Source of the DNA: Elymus sibiricus
Lineage: Eukaryota; Streptophyta; Magnoliopsida; Poales; Poaceae
Reading direction: 5' to 3'
Length of the DNA: 64,000 nucleotides
Assembly (NCBI GenBank): GCA_039707655.1
Contig: CM077667.1
Location: 59,115,628 to 59,179,627 of the forward strand
In this document: positions 44,992-57,177 of the stretch, piece after piece
Layout: every line of letters begins with the position of its first letter
Position numbering within the stretch: position 1 is the first letter of the stretch
Translations under genes and position numbers: made by a program
Notes under the pieces: model-generated
Seen by the model: only the letters and a program-made list of their open reading frames with translations
What the model was told of the DNA's origin: nothing
The model's database searches: none

Positions 44992-47205
44992 ATGGATATC
45001 GATGGTGTGATTCCATGTTCAGTTGAGAAGTGGGTTAGCCTTGTTGACAAACTTTCAGCAAGTCAAAAATTTACATTTTATGAAACGGATTTGCAAGGCA
45101 TGTTACAAATACCGTCCGTAAAGATGCGTGAATTTTTACTTCACTTTTTGATCCAAGGCTACAATCGTCATAGTAAAAAATTCATGGTTCAAGAGGCATC
45201 TGGGAGTAAAGGCCTTATTTCAGTAGGGCCTGATGATGTTTTTTCTATATTTGGTTTGAAAAATCAAGGAGTTGATGTTGTTGGTTTTCTTAGAACGGAA
45301 GGGCAAAAAGCTATGAAAAAAATACCAATTAATTTTGTGGACACAAAAAAGGGTAAGATCATGATTGATGACCTAATCAATAAGATTGTGAGGAATGAAA
45401 ACACAGATGATGACTTTGTCCGGATGACGTTTCTAGTTTTGTTGGGAACAGTAATCGCACCAGTATCTCATGAATATATTCCGAAGGAGTATTATGCCTT
45501 AGTTAAGGATAAAAAGATGATAAGTAAGTTCAACTGGAACGAGTTCACTTTGAAGTTCTTTTTTTCGGAGATTGGAAAGGTTCTAGAGGACGGCCGTGTT
45601 AGGGAATGGCCACATGGGAACCTTGCCCTTTTGCAGGTATATTTTATTTATTGTTTTCAAATTATTACTTACGTAATGTCAGTCAAATATTTATTATTCA
45701 AACAAATTTGGTGTATTGCAGTATGCATATTGGGAGAAGGTACAACCAGTTATAGGTCCAAAATATGATCCGTTGTCACTTCTGAGCCCCTTGATGAGGA
45801 ACTGGACGGAATCTCTAGCGGAGAAAAGAGACAAATACGACTATGATTATGGTCGGGGTGTTGGGATGGTAATCCAAATTTTCTTCTTTTAATGTTACAT
45901 TTCCATGGTTCAATTAATTGTCTAAACTTTGATGTATAATTATCGCTCTCTAATTATTGTTCTTGTAGATTGATGACAATATTACAGAGGAGTATAGGGT
46001 GAAAAAAATTGCTCAAGAACAAGCTGAAAAAAATAAAAAATCAAGTACAAAAAAGTCTACTGTTAGTGGAAGGAAGAAAGAGGGCAACACATCAGAGGCT
46101 TCCGCAAGCCAGAAGCCTGTTATGGACCGCATTTGGAATGAGCTGAAGGAGATACACAAGGACATGCGTCGCTTGCCAGAGTTATGCGCACAGGTAACAG
46201 TACAACACATTTTTACTATCGTGCATAATGTATTTCATTGACTTACAAAACTCTGATGAATAAATGTTTTTTCAGAGGATGATTGAGAAAATGAACAAAA
46301 CCGGTGTGTTCTATAGAACCGGTAACATGGAAGAAGAAGAAGAGAATCTATACGGTGACATTAATGAATCTACAAATGATAGTGCATTTCGTGATAAGGA
46401 GTTTGTTTATCATGATGATATGGACGACTATCGCACACCTTCTCATGGTAAAATGAATAAGCAAATAATGCAATAGTATAACAAATGCTGCATTGATTTG
46501 GGTTATATTCTCTTTACCTTACGCAGGCTTATATGGCTATTAACAAGGATGACACCCATTGGGTTACGGTCGTCATGCATAAGGAAAAGAAAGAGTTCCA
46601 GGTTCTAGACTCGTTGATGGGAAAAGAACTTGACAGTAGAACTAGAAAACTCGTTGAGGACTTGGTAGGTTTTAATACACATTTGCATTGCCAAACCATC
46701 ATGTGTTTACCTTATTTACTGAAAGTTTCTCGCGCTGTTATTTTTATTTTTAGAGAAGAGAAATTGGAGCAGATATTGCAGAAGCAAATGCAACCGGAGC
46801 TGTGCAACATCCGGATGTATCCACATGGCCTATTCAAACCTACGGCATGCCTCAACAAGAAGATGGGTGAGTATGTAGTTGAATATAATGTTGGTGTATT
46901 ATATGTGTGTGATGCATAATTATTGATTGTTAATTATATGCACCAGGAACTCATGTGGATTATTTGTTCTTCATTGCTTTAAAAATTGGAATGGCGATAA
47001 ATGGACTAGCTCTTTTTCACAGGTACAAAACTAATATTAGTACTCTTTATTATGAACACTTTATAGTGTACTAACATTATTTCTTTTGCAGAGATCAATT
47101 GATGCTTCGAGGGAACTAATGATAGCGCAAATTATTTTTTCTGAAAAGAACAAGCTTGGGGAAGTGAAAAACAAAATTATTAGACTTGCAAGGAGGAAGA
47201 AATAG
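44992..47205 (+). CDS. Ulp1-like SUMO protease (peptidase C48) of the MULE, eight exons
   Basis: Exons: 44992-45636, 45722-45868, 45969-46193, 46276-46447, 46527-46664, 46754-46866, 46947-47022 and 47092-47205, all with GT-AG borders. The first half (MDIDGVIPCSVEKWV, DVFSIFGL, a Lys-rich coiled segment at exon 3) is the N-terminal region usual in transposon-borne Ulp1 proteins. The protease core keeps the catalytic His (DDTHWVTVVMH), Asp (FQVLDSL), and Gln and Cys (QQEDGNSCGLFVLHC). It would remove or process SUMO-like modifiers; its use to the transposon is unknown. The exon 4 to exon 5 join does not keep frame, and about 100 residues usually preceding the His are missing, so an exon may have been lost in the short 79-bp intron 4. 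A non-coding first exon at 44829-44903 is possible. The strand is opposite to the transposase. Confidence 0.75.
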
Positions 47206-48269
47206 ATGACACCGGAGGAGATTCACGCGTGCTTGAGTTTACTACCGGACTAGATTATTCTAGTGTTTTTCGTACTTCGTTGTGAACATTTTGTAAGAGA
47301 CATATATATTTTCCACATATACTTCATGATATTTTGTGTTTCAAAGATTTTATACATAATGATAATTGTCATGTTTTTTAAATATTTATGTCGTCGTTAA
47401 AAATACTATAAAATTTGCTATCTCGATCTCTCATTAGAAATGTATTTAAGACGACGCCAAATTTGCGCGACTGTGGCTAAACGCGCCATGTCGTCGGTCG
47501 GGTGCACTGGGAAGAAACGGCGGTCAACTGCGCGGGCGCCGTCGGTGCACGCAGTCGGCCACGCGACGTACAGTTTTTTGCACAACGGGCTATAGCGCCG
47601 TGGGCCGGCCCAACTAAGACGACGGGCGTGCGAAACCGGCGACGCGTCCTTTTTAGTCCCACCTCGCCGGCCGAAGGGCGCGACGACCTATTTATATACC
47701 CCCGCGACCCCGACGTTGTTGAATGTCTGCTTATGTGACCGTCGGGCGCGGCGTTGATTTCTAAAAAAACAACAACCCCACCGTCGCCGCGGCGCCGGGG
47801 TATACTTTTTTTGCATAAAAAAAACAACACAATCGACGACGGCTTAAGTGCAGAGTTACCAACCATAACGACGACAAATTATGACAAGTCGTATATCTTG
47901 AATAACAGGAAAAACATATACATATTGTCTTATATAACACAAGAGATAGTCTTGATTACACATAAAAAAGTCTCATAAGTTTTCATAACGCGAATAAAAA
48001 GATAAGTATTGTCTTCCATATTATTGAATAAAGTAAACTCTTGCGCTAATGAATGAAGTAAAACACTTGCAATAACACCGCTTGTGTCTTCAACCCCAGT
48101 TACTGGATAAAATAAGTTATAGATTGTAAGAATAATTACAGAAACAAAATAACATAAGTAAAATAAACAAACGAAAACACATACTAATACGTACTCTGGA
48201 TTTTGGTTGCAAGTGGCCCTGTTATGACCTGGAAGTCTGCATAGGCTACATAGACGTCCGGTTTTCTCA
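47206..48269. other. Spacer between Ulp1-like gene and transposase
   Basis: AT-rich 3' flanking sequence of both genes, with a GC-rich middle part (47455-47800) that has a TATA-like CTATTTATATACC at 47688. The open frames in that part show no domain. It may hold a separate promoter or another captured fragment; nothing firmer can be said. Confidence 0.4.
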
Positions 48270-50960
48270 TCAAATGATTTTGGTCACCTCAGGACCATTC
48301 TTACCGCGACCTCTACTATTTTGCTTAGGTGCCCCTTTGGTGGACACCTTCACTGGATCACGAATAAGAATATGATCCTGCTTAGGCTGAAATTCATCAT
48401 TACTCACAAAGCTTTGCTGACTAGGTTCTTCATTACCCAAGACGTCCTTACTCGCTATAATTTCTTCCATTGCTGCCAGCATCTTGTCGAATAAGAATGT
48501 GTTATGACATGCGATATGAGAAGCTTCTGCAGATACAATGCTCAACTTACTATATCTAGCTCTGGCCTCAGTACCCGTCCAACCCCATGAAAACAGATCG
48601 CTGGTGCGCTTCACTGGCAATCCAGATCTTGCTTTCTTTGTGAACCTTCGCAGGACACAACACTTAGGTATTGCAGGTAAGTTGAGTGCATTCAAAACAT
48701 GAAGAATATGTTTGCAAGGAAGACCTTTGCGAGTCATACTTCGACAACTGCACTTTATAGTTTCTGCAGAGTTACTTGGTGCATAGTCCACAGTAAACCT
48801 GTGATCCCTGTTATTTTTCCACGCAACCAAGAATCTGTGACTGTCGGCTCCTCTCAATCTATCAATTACCTCAAGCTGATGTACCTTCTTTAAATCTTCC
48901 TGCAAGATGTAAAAGTTTGCCTTTGTGAATGCTTTGGCAGCGAACACCTCAATGGTCTTACACTCAGTCACTGCTACTGGTAGAGTCTGTGAGGCCATGC
49001 AATCGTCATGCGATTCATTCTCGCAGAGGCGCATAATGCAATTCTCATAGTGTACAATCATGTCAACAATTGTCATACCGTAGTCAAGATGCAGGTGCAG
49101 GCATGAGTTCAGGCTCTCGCTCCTCTGATTACTCCGCATACCAAGAAATAACCCACTAGACAAATATGATGCAGCCCAAAGCTTCTTCTTCCTGTACATC
49201 CTATGGAGCCATGTTTTTGTTTTCTCCGTCTACCATTTACGAACAAACGCGGCCCATCTCTCCTCGAAAACTGTATGTGTGGTGGCGTAGTACAGGAGTG
49301 ACCTGAATTCCTTCAACGACTTGTGGTGGAGGTGTTTCTGCATGTTCTTTTCAATATGCCATGAACATAGATGATGCCACGCGTCAGGAAGCACCTTCCT
49401 GATAGCCCTTATCATCGCTGCATCTCCATCAGTAATTACGGACTGGGGCTTCTTCTGACAGTGAGCTTTCAAAAACGTCTCTAGCAGCCAAACATACGTA
49501 CCTTCAGTCTCATCTGAAACAATGGCGCATGCAAATACCGTAGAGCAACGGTGATTGTTGAGACCGACGAAAGGGATAAACGGCATTCCATACCTATTCA
49601 TCTTGTACGTACTGTCGAAAACAGTGACATCACCATAGTCAAGATAATCCCGACGTGATTGTGAATCACACCAGAACAAGTTGTTCAGCCTACCTTCAGC
49701 GTCAACAGTGTGCTCAAAGAAGAAATCCAGATCCCTGTCCTTTCTAGCCATCATGATTCCTATAGCAGTGTTAGCATCACCCTGAGCAAGCAGTTTCATC
49801 TTCTCCCTGTAGCACATATTATACAACTTCCTCCTTCCAAACCCTGTCTTAGTGTACGAACCGTACCTGCTGACAAAGTTATCAAAAATAATGTGCTTTC
49901 TTATCCCAGCTCCTGCCATAGCTAAGATCTCTGCTCTCTGAAATTCTTTGATCACATTGTGAGACCGGAGGAAAGGGACTTCGTCCGGTCTTGCAAGAAC
50001 GTGGCTGTGATCATCGAAGAAACTGCTGACATACCAAAGTTCACTCTTTCTATCAAGCTTCACTGTTAAATGGGCTTCACAAAAGCATCGACTCTCCGGT
50101 CTCAGTCTGCGGGTCCGGCCTTCCATGGTACAAAATTTGGCCTGTCGTTTTCCTGCCCTGGAACAGAGATACCTCCTCAAGCGCAAAACTTTTGAAGAAC
50201 CTTTTGCAAATTTTTTCAAGTCCCTCCTGATACTGAACCCACAATCTTTCGCGTACTGGTTGTAGAACGTGTACGCCTCTCCTTCTGACCTGAATGTCCT
50301 GGCCATCACTTCCCAATGCCTATCCAGTGACTCTTGTTGATATTCATCATAGGCGATGTCAAGGTCAAACTCAAGATCGTCAACATGCTCATCGTTCCCA
50401 CTAGGACCATCAACACCCCCCTGCAAAATAAGACATATAACCATGTTCGTCAGTCTGTTGCTATGTTGTTAGTTTTCATGAATAATTTGACTATAACTTA
50501 CTTCGCTCACACTTCCTTCATTAGATGCATCGACATCGTCCTCATCATTGTCATCATCCTCATCACTGTCATCATCTAATGTTCTCGGCTCAGTGTCACC
50601 ATCGGTATTTCTCTGTGCAGATTCAAATGTGTAAGTGGTAATACAATTTGTTTGCTAGTAATTATACAACATATTTGAAACGTACCTGGGTTCCACTTTC
50701 AGCATAAGATTGTTCATCTATATCGTAATCGTCATTGTCATCATTGGCATGCACCTATTTAAATTCGATAGCAAATGTAAGTGTCAATGTATTAGCTTAT
50801 ATTCCATAATTTCTAGTCAACGTACACAACACTTACATTACCACTATATGATTCATCCTGACTCATATAGTTGTGTCCGTGCGATTTATTTGCATTCAAT
50901 GACGATGATCCATCCTCACTACTAGAGTCATCACTGGCATATTTGGTGTCTTGCTCTAAA
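48270..50960 (-). pseudogene. MULE transposase (MURA: FAR1-like N-terminus, DDE, SWIM), one TAG
   Basis: The main exon runs 50420-48270 on the minus strand. It has a FAR1-type zinc domain (FRSEGEAYTFYNQYAKDCGFSI, then CEAHLTVKLDRKSELWYV and DDHSHVL) and the MULE DDE core: DVTVFDSTYKMNRYGMPF with the first Asp, and QSVITDGDAAMIRAI with the second. An acidic residue follows in NQRSESLN. A SWIM finger comes next (IKCSCRSMTRKGLPCKHILHVL, here cited as CSCRSMTRKGLPCKHI). Small acidic upstream exons precede it: 50502 upward reads DDDSDEDDDNDEDD and joins in frame at GTAAGT/TTTTGCAG, and another near 50700-50755. A single TAG at 49230-49232 (VRKW, stop, TEKTKTW) interrupts an otherwise continuous frame of about 720 codons. 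This is the enzyme that would move the 40518-51625 element. Confidence 0.87.
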
Positions 50961-51129
50961 AATAAACCTTTCAAAACGTGTTTTATCAATGTCACAACAC
51001 CACAACATAAAGCATACAATGAAATCATGAAAAATCGTATGGATTAAATGAAAAAAAACTTACTGTCGGTCGTCGAAGGGTTCAACGACATCGTTCAGGC
51101 GTGTTCGACGTCGAAGCGTCGGTGGCGGA

Positions 51130-51440
51130 GGTTTGTTGGTGTCGGTGCTCACGTCCACCACGGCGGAGACGTGCGGGGGGAGTCACGTCGGCGGCGGAAA
51201 CGGCGGCGGAGACGGGGGGGGGGAGTCACGTCGGCGGCGGAAACGGCGGCGGAGACGTGCGGGGTGGCATAACGGCGGCGGTGGAGACGTGCGGGGTGGC
51301 GTAACGGCGGCGGCGGAGACGGCGGCCGAGACGTGTGGGGTGGCGCAACGGCGGCGGAGACGCGCGTGGTGGAGTCACGGCGGCGGCGGAGACATGCGGG
51401 GTGGAGTCACGACGGCGGCAGAGAGAGAAGATAGGGTTTG
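51130..51440. repeat. GGCGGCGGAGACG minisatellite at the MULE 5' end
   Basis: Repeats of GGCGGCGGAGACGTGCGGGGTGG-type units (written here in part as GGCGGCGGAGACG) occupy about 310 bp near the transposase 5' side. Open frames on both strands are Ala/Gly/Arg- or Pro-rich. The minus strand probably contains the untranslated leader or first exon of the transposase. Confidence 0.75.
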
Positions 51441-53467
51441 CATCTTTTTTCCTCTTCCAAACCAACCGCCGACGCGTGGGCTGACGTGGCGTACGGCTGA
51501 CGTGGCGTACGTGGAGATCGGGCGTACGGCGGCGGGCGGGCGGGCGACGGATACTGTACACAATGTGTAAAGACCATACTGCCCTTATACGTTTAGGGGG
51601 GGGATGTTGTACCGAAGTCCTTCTCATATAATAATACAATCAGGTATCATATATGTATATGATATACATATACTACCCAGCTAGCCATAGAAATACATAG
51701 CTTTCACATAACTCCACAAGTAAATAATAACTCCAGGACACACTAGCAGTCTAGCACATAACAATCAGATATACATAACACCCAGCTAGCCATAGCAATA
51801 TTCAATACATAACTTGAACACAACAAGATGCAAGCTTGCCACCACATAACTAGAGAAGGTTCAACCTAGTACATAACAACAAAAGGCAAACTTGCACATC
51901 ACAGGAGATGGTTCAGTTCAGCTCCTACCAACAAAAGGCGCACTTGCACAGTAGATAACTTGCAGATATTTCAGTCTAACAACTAGCAGGACTAGAGGCA
52001 CACTTGCACATAACAAAAGTTAGATGGCAAACTATAGACAAACAGCCATACAATTGCAGTGCATCAATCTGAATCGCCAGAGGCATAGTTAGACTCATCT
52101 TGAGCTTGATCATCTGATTCCGAAGATGAAGAAGAACATAGCATTGGATCTTCTTCAATGCTGTTAAGAAGAGAGTGGATGCTCTTCTTCCTCTTCTTCT
52201 TGGCTACTGCAGACCTCTTTCTTTTTCTCCTTGTGCTTGTGATGTTGAAGTCTCTTGTTGAGATTGAGCTTCATTACCTAAATGTTCACCGGCATTGTCA
52301 TCAGGAACGATCCCAGTAATAAACTCATTGCCTTCATCCTCCAGAACATCATCGATGACCTTCTCTATGGGGTCTCTGTTCTTTTTTGCTCTCTTATGCT
52401 GCAGCCTCGCATTGAATTTGACGAAGACAAGATCCCTCAACCTATCACTGAGTAGTCTATTGCGTTTTTTTGTATGAACCTACACAGTGAAGGAAAATTG
52501 AGTGTAGGTGAAAATGAATCAAGGAACACATGGTCACATATGAGAACAAAAAACTACTATTTTTTAGGCTTTTACAATTATATTTTCCTTTCTTACTTGT
52601 TCGAATGATGACCAGTTTCTCTCACAAGCTGAGGAGCTGCATGTCAACGTGAGGATCTTTCTTACCAAATTCTTCAACTTGGGTGCGCTTGTGCCATGAT
52701 TCAACCACCATTTTGCTGCATCAAGTCATTCACAGATTATTAGTTATATACTTACGCATATACAAAATGAAAAACAGAGAAAGTTTGAAACTGGTTTAAA
52801 ACAAATTGCACTAACCTAGACCAAATTTTTTGTTTCTTCTCTGCCGCGTGGCAATGTCCGTTCCAAAAGATTAAGCCTCTTCTTCATATATGGTGAGTTC
52901 ATCAATAATCACCTCTTGCAACATTTCATCTTGAATCATCCTTGTAATGCAATGGATGACAGCTGCTCTGAATGATCCATCATTCTCCATCGCATTCTTG
53001 TTTGGATAGTAATAGTAGGGATTGAGAAAGTACCCAGCCAAATGTAGTGGCGTCTTGAGTTTGTTGTCCCACCTCTTGTCAATGATATCTATAACAGCTT
53101 TGAAGCGATTCTCATCATTGTCAAACCTCAAAGCAATTTCCTTTTTTGCATCTAGCATACAACCATGGAAGACTCCCATCGCCGGCACATCACTATCCAT
53201 CCTTCTTAACACATTAGCCATTGGCTCAAAGAAATTCACAGCAGTGTCAACACCTTTCCAAAAGGAATTAGTTTGTAGCTGCTGTATTAACACTAGCATT
53301 GTCAGTCACCACTTGAACAATCTTTTCTGGCCCAATATCTTTAATACACCTGTCTACGAGTTCGTAGATGTATTTCCCATTTTTTTGACATCCGAGCAAT
53401 CAACCGAATCCAAAAATAAGACTCCATGTGCGCTGTGAACAACTAGGTTCATTACTCCTCTGCCTTT

Positions 53468-56400
53468 CACTAGTACAAAACAGGGCATCGGTCCACCCCT
53501 GAGAAGCCCATTAGTCCCGGTTCACTCACGAACCGGGACCCATGGGGGCATCGGTCCCGGTTCGTGAGGCCAGGGCGCCGGCCGGGCCTCGTGGGGCATT
53601 GGTCCCGGTCCGTCTGACCCCTTCTGTCCCAGTTCTAGACACGAACCGGGACCAATGCGCCTCGCTCCTGGCCCACAACCATTGGTCCCGGTTTGTGGCT
53701 GGAACCGGGACTAAAGGTGACCCCTTTGGTCCCGGTTCCAGCCACGAACCGGGACCAATGCGCCTCGCTCCTGGCCCACAACCATTGGTCCCGGTTTGTG
53801 GCTGGAACCGGGACCAATGGTTGGCCTATATATAGCCCGCGAGCAGAGCAATGCATTGCTCTGTTTTTTTGCCCGGCCGTGGGAGAGCTTTTGTGGTGCT
53901 CTAGCTCACCTCCTATGCACATGAGGTGTTCGATGAAATGCCCGAGCCACACTTAAGCTTTCTCCTCTCGAAGCTCCTTGTCCAAGCTCCATTTTCCTCA
54001 AGATTTGTCTAGGTTTGGCGGTCCGTCCTGTCCCGTCCCCGTCCTCACCGCTGTCGATCGCCCGCGCCCATCTCGGCGCCGGCAACACCGTGGTTAGCCT
54101 CTTCTTCTTATCTTCTTTCTAAAAGAAAAAAAGTTCTTATTTGTGTGTTTTAATTAGATGCTCTAGAGAGTTATATGTTGTTCAATAATAAGAACTATAT
54201 AACGCACGCAGATGAACCGGCAATGGATGTACGGTGACCGACGCACCTCCGAGTATATTAAGGGCCTGCATAATTTTCTCGAAGCGGCTGAGGCAAACAA
54301 GCAGAATGGTTTTATGCATTGTCCATGTACTGTCTGTGAGAATACGAAGGCTTTCTCCAACTCTAAAACCCTTCACTTCCACCTGCTTGAGAAGGGTTTT
54401 ATGCCACACTATAATGTTTGGACCAAGCACGGAGAAAGAGGGGTTATGATGGAAGACAACGAAGAAGAAGAGGATGATGAAAACTACCCGCCCCCTGAAT
54501 ACGGTGATGCTGCAATGGGGGAAGCTGAAGATCAAGAGGAACCAGACGATGTGCCCGATGATGATCTTCGTCGGGTCATTGTTGATGCACAGAGAGAATG
54601 CGAAAGTGAAAGGGAGAAGTTGAAGTTCGATCGCATGTTAGAGGATCACAAAAAAGGGTTGTACCCAAATTGCGAAGATGACAACAGAAAGCTCGGTACC
54701 ACACTGGAATTGCTGCAATGGAAGGCAGACAATGGTGTATCTGACAAGGGATTTAGTTCGCTGCTGAAAATAATGAAGAAGTAGCTTCCAAAGGATAACG
54801 AATTGCCCGGCAGTACGTACGAAGCAAAGAAGGTTCTATGCCCTCTAGGATTGGAGGTGCAGAAGATACATGCATGCCCTAATGACTGCATCCTCTACCG
54901 CGGTGAGTACGAGGATTTGAACGCATGCCCGGTATGCGGTGCATTGCGGTATAAGATCAGACGAGATGACCCTGGTGATGTTGAGGGCGAGCGCCCCAGG
55001 AAGAGGGTTCCTGCCAAGGTGATGTGGTATGCTCCTATAATACCACGGCTAAAACGTTTGTTCAGAAACAAAGAGCATGCCAAGTTGATGCGATGGCACA
55101 AAGAAGACCGTAAGAAAGACGGGAAGTTGAGAGCACCCGCTGACGGGTCGCAGTGGAGAAAAATCGAGAGAAGGTGGGGGGACTTTGCAGGTGACGCAAG
55201 GAACGTATGGTTTGGTTTAAGTGCAGATGGCATTAATCCTTTTGGGGAGCAGAGCAGCAATCATAGCACCTGGCCCGTGACTCTATGTATCTATAACCTT
55301 CCTCCTTGGTTGTGCATGAAGCGGAAGTTCATTATGATGCCAGTGCTCATCCAAGGCCCTAAGCAACCCGGCAATGACATTGATGTGTACCTAAGGCCAT
55401 TAGTTGAAGAGCTTTTACAGCTGTGGAATGGAGAAGGTGTACGTGTGTGGGATGAGCACAAACAGGAGGAATTTGACCTACATGCGTTGCTGTTTGTAAC
55501 CATCAACGATTGGTCTGCTCTCAGTAACCTTTCAGGACAGACAAACAAGGGATACCACACATGCACACACTGTTTAGATGACACCGACAGTATATATTTG
55601 GACAAATGCAGGAAGAATGTGTACCTGGGGCATCGTCGATTTCTTCCGACCAACCATCAATGTCGAAAGAAAGGAAAGCATTTCAAAGGTGAGGCAGATC
55701 ACCGGAAGAAGCCCGCCCTCCTTACAACTTCAAGTGAGTGTTACTGTCTTCTGCATATTCGGTTCCGCTTACTCGTGGTTAAGTAATGTAATTGATGAGT
55801 TATGCGTGCGCAGCTTCCACTATATTCTGCTATCCATTAACCTTGACGGGGCATTAGTAACTGTCTTAGACTCGCTCCGTAAAGATCCCAAGTATTATGC
55901 GGACATGACTGCAATGCTCCAGAAGTAAGTTCAATCAATACCGGGACCATATCGGCAACTTTCGTTCATTTCCTAATATCAAGTAATCATTTTCTTTGCC
56001 TGCCAGGGTTTGGAAAACGTTCACCGCTAAGGTTCCGGGTCTGAAGAAGGAGCTGCGATTTACACACCCCAAAGTAAGTAGTACTAGCTAGTTCCGCGCA
56101 TCTCTCATTGATTCTAGTTTCATCAATACCATTATCATGCTTGCTTATCAGTTTGATTGAACTCTATTCTCGTAAAGTGCTTGTTGCAGGCACCCAACAC
56201 TCATTTATGTGGATACTACGTATGCGAGTTCATTCGCTACTATACCTCTGAACGGGCCTCCTCTGAGAAACAATTTGAAGTACGTAAACAATATTCACAA
56301 TTTTATTTTATATATTACCATCAATTGTGTTGAGTTTCATTCATATATATGTATTGACCCCTTCTTTAAATTAGATCTGGCAGATGCGGGATGAACTCCT

Positions 56401-57177
56401 ACCACATGATCGCATACGAGCAATTCAAGAGGAATTGGCGGGATTCTTTCTTGACCACGTCATACCTGAACAAGGAGAATACCATGTGAAATTGAAATTG
56501 TTGTAAGGGATGTTATATATTGTACATATGTAGCAGCGTCGGATAGATATACGAAAACTTGTTGTTCAACCAAGCACGAAGAAAGAGATGTCACTTCTCT
56601 CTATATATGTTCATGACGATCTTGTGTAATTAATGGTTTCCTTTATTTGCTTACTAGCTAGCGTCGAGTTCTCTCTATATGTGTAGTAGCTAGCGTCGAC
56701 CAAGCATGGAAAAAGAGAGGTCACTTCTCTCTATTAGCTCGCTAACACAATATGAAACCCCTAAATTAACCCTCCAAAACCCCAAAACCCCCCCTTCCAA
56801 AAAAAAAAAAAAACCCAGCGACTGCGAGCTGCTGACGCGTGGCCGCCTTTTGGTCCCGGTTGGTGTTACCAACCGGGACCAAAGGTGGAGCCTTTAGTCC
56901 CGGTTGGTAACACCAACCGGGACTAAAGGTCCTCCCTCCCCCGCCCCAGGCAGCGCCACGTGGATGCCTTTTGGTCCCGGTTGGTGTTACCAACCGGGAC
57001 TAAAGGTCCTCCTGCCTGGGCTTCCCGCAGCGGCCACGTGGAGCCCCTTTGGTCCCGGTTCGTAAGCGAACCGGGACTAAAGGTTTTGGGCTTTAGTCCC
57101 GACCCTTTAGTCCCGGTTCCAGAACCGGGACTAAAGGCCCTTACGAACCGGGACAAATGGCCCTTTTTCTACTAGTG
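53468..57177 (+). mobile_element. CACTA transposon 2 inside the hAT gene, 3.7 kb, TSD TTT
   Basis: The left end CACTAGTACAAAACAGGGC and right end GGCCCTTTTTCTACTAGTG are flanked by TTT on both sides (53465-53467, 57178-57180). Excising it and one TTT restores the hAT frame TDRK-GRGVMN. The subterminal regions repeat GGTCCCGGTT and its complement many times, mostly as inverted pairs (53515-53830, 56850-57160). It contains a shortened transposase and a Ulp1-like end, both damaged. The family is the common Triticeae CACTA type with CACTAGTAGAAAAAGGG-like ends. Confidence 0.93.
54212..56506 (+). pseudogene. CACTA 2 transposase (TNP2) fused to a Ulp1-like C-terminus
   Basis: 54212-54784 encodes the transposase-associated domain (MNRQWMYGDRRTSEYIKG, CPCTVCEN, HLLEKGFMPHY). 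A TAG at 54782-54784 follows, and the same frame continues as TNP2 (KIHACPNDCILYRGEY, VPAKVMWYAPIIPRL, SADGINPFGEQSSNHSTWPV, PGNDIDVYLRPLVEEL, CTHCLDDTDSIYL, GHRRFLPTNHQ). TNP2 stops near 55730. From about 55813 spliced exons read as the second-gene protease: FHYILLSINLDGALVTVLDS, then VWKTFTAKVPGL, then THLCGYYVCEFIRYYT with the catalytic Cys, and IRAIQEELAGFFLDHVI to a stop at 56504-56506. The end of TNP2, DUF4216/4218 and most of the second gene are missing, so this is an internal-deletion derivative that could move only with help. Confidence 0.82.

Larger units (their letters stand above)
40518..51625 (-). mobile_element. Mutator-like element carrying a Ulp1 protease gene (Kaonashi-like), 11.1 kb
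   Basis: The 9-bp direct repeat ATATAATAA flanks the element (40509-40517, 51626-51634). Inverted ends share CTTCGGTACAAC and, about 70 bp further in, AAGGGCAGGATAGTCTTTAC (left, about 40585) against AAGGGCAGTATGGTCTTTAC (right complement, 51567-51586). Contents from left to right: a GC-rich promoter and captured-gene-like pseudogene, a 320-bp tandem array, a spliced Ulp1-like gene (plus), a MURA transposase (minus), and GC-rich minisatellite sequence. MULEs that carry Ulp1-like protease genes are known in plants as the Kaonashi group, and this element fits that description. The transposase has one stop codon. Confidence 0.85.
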
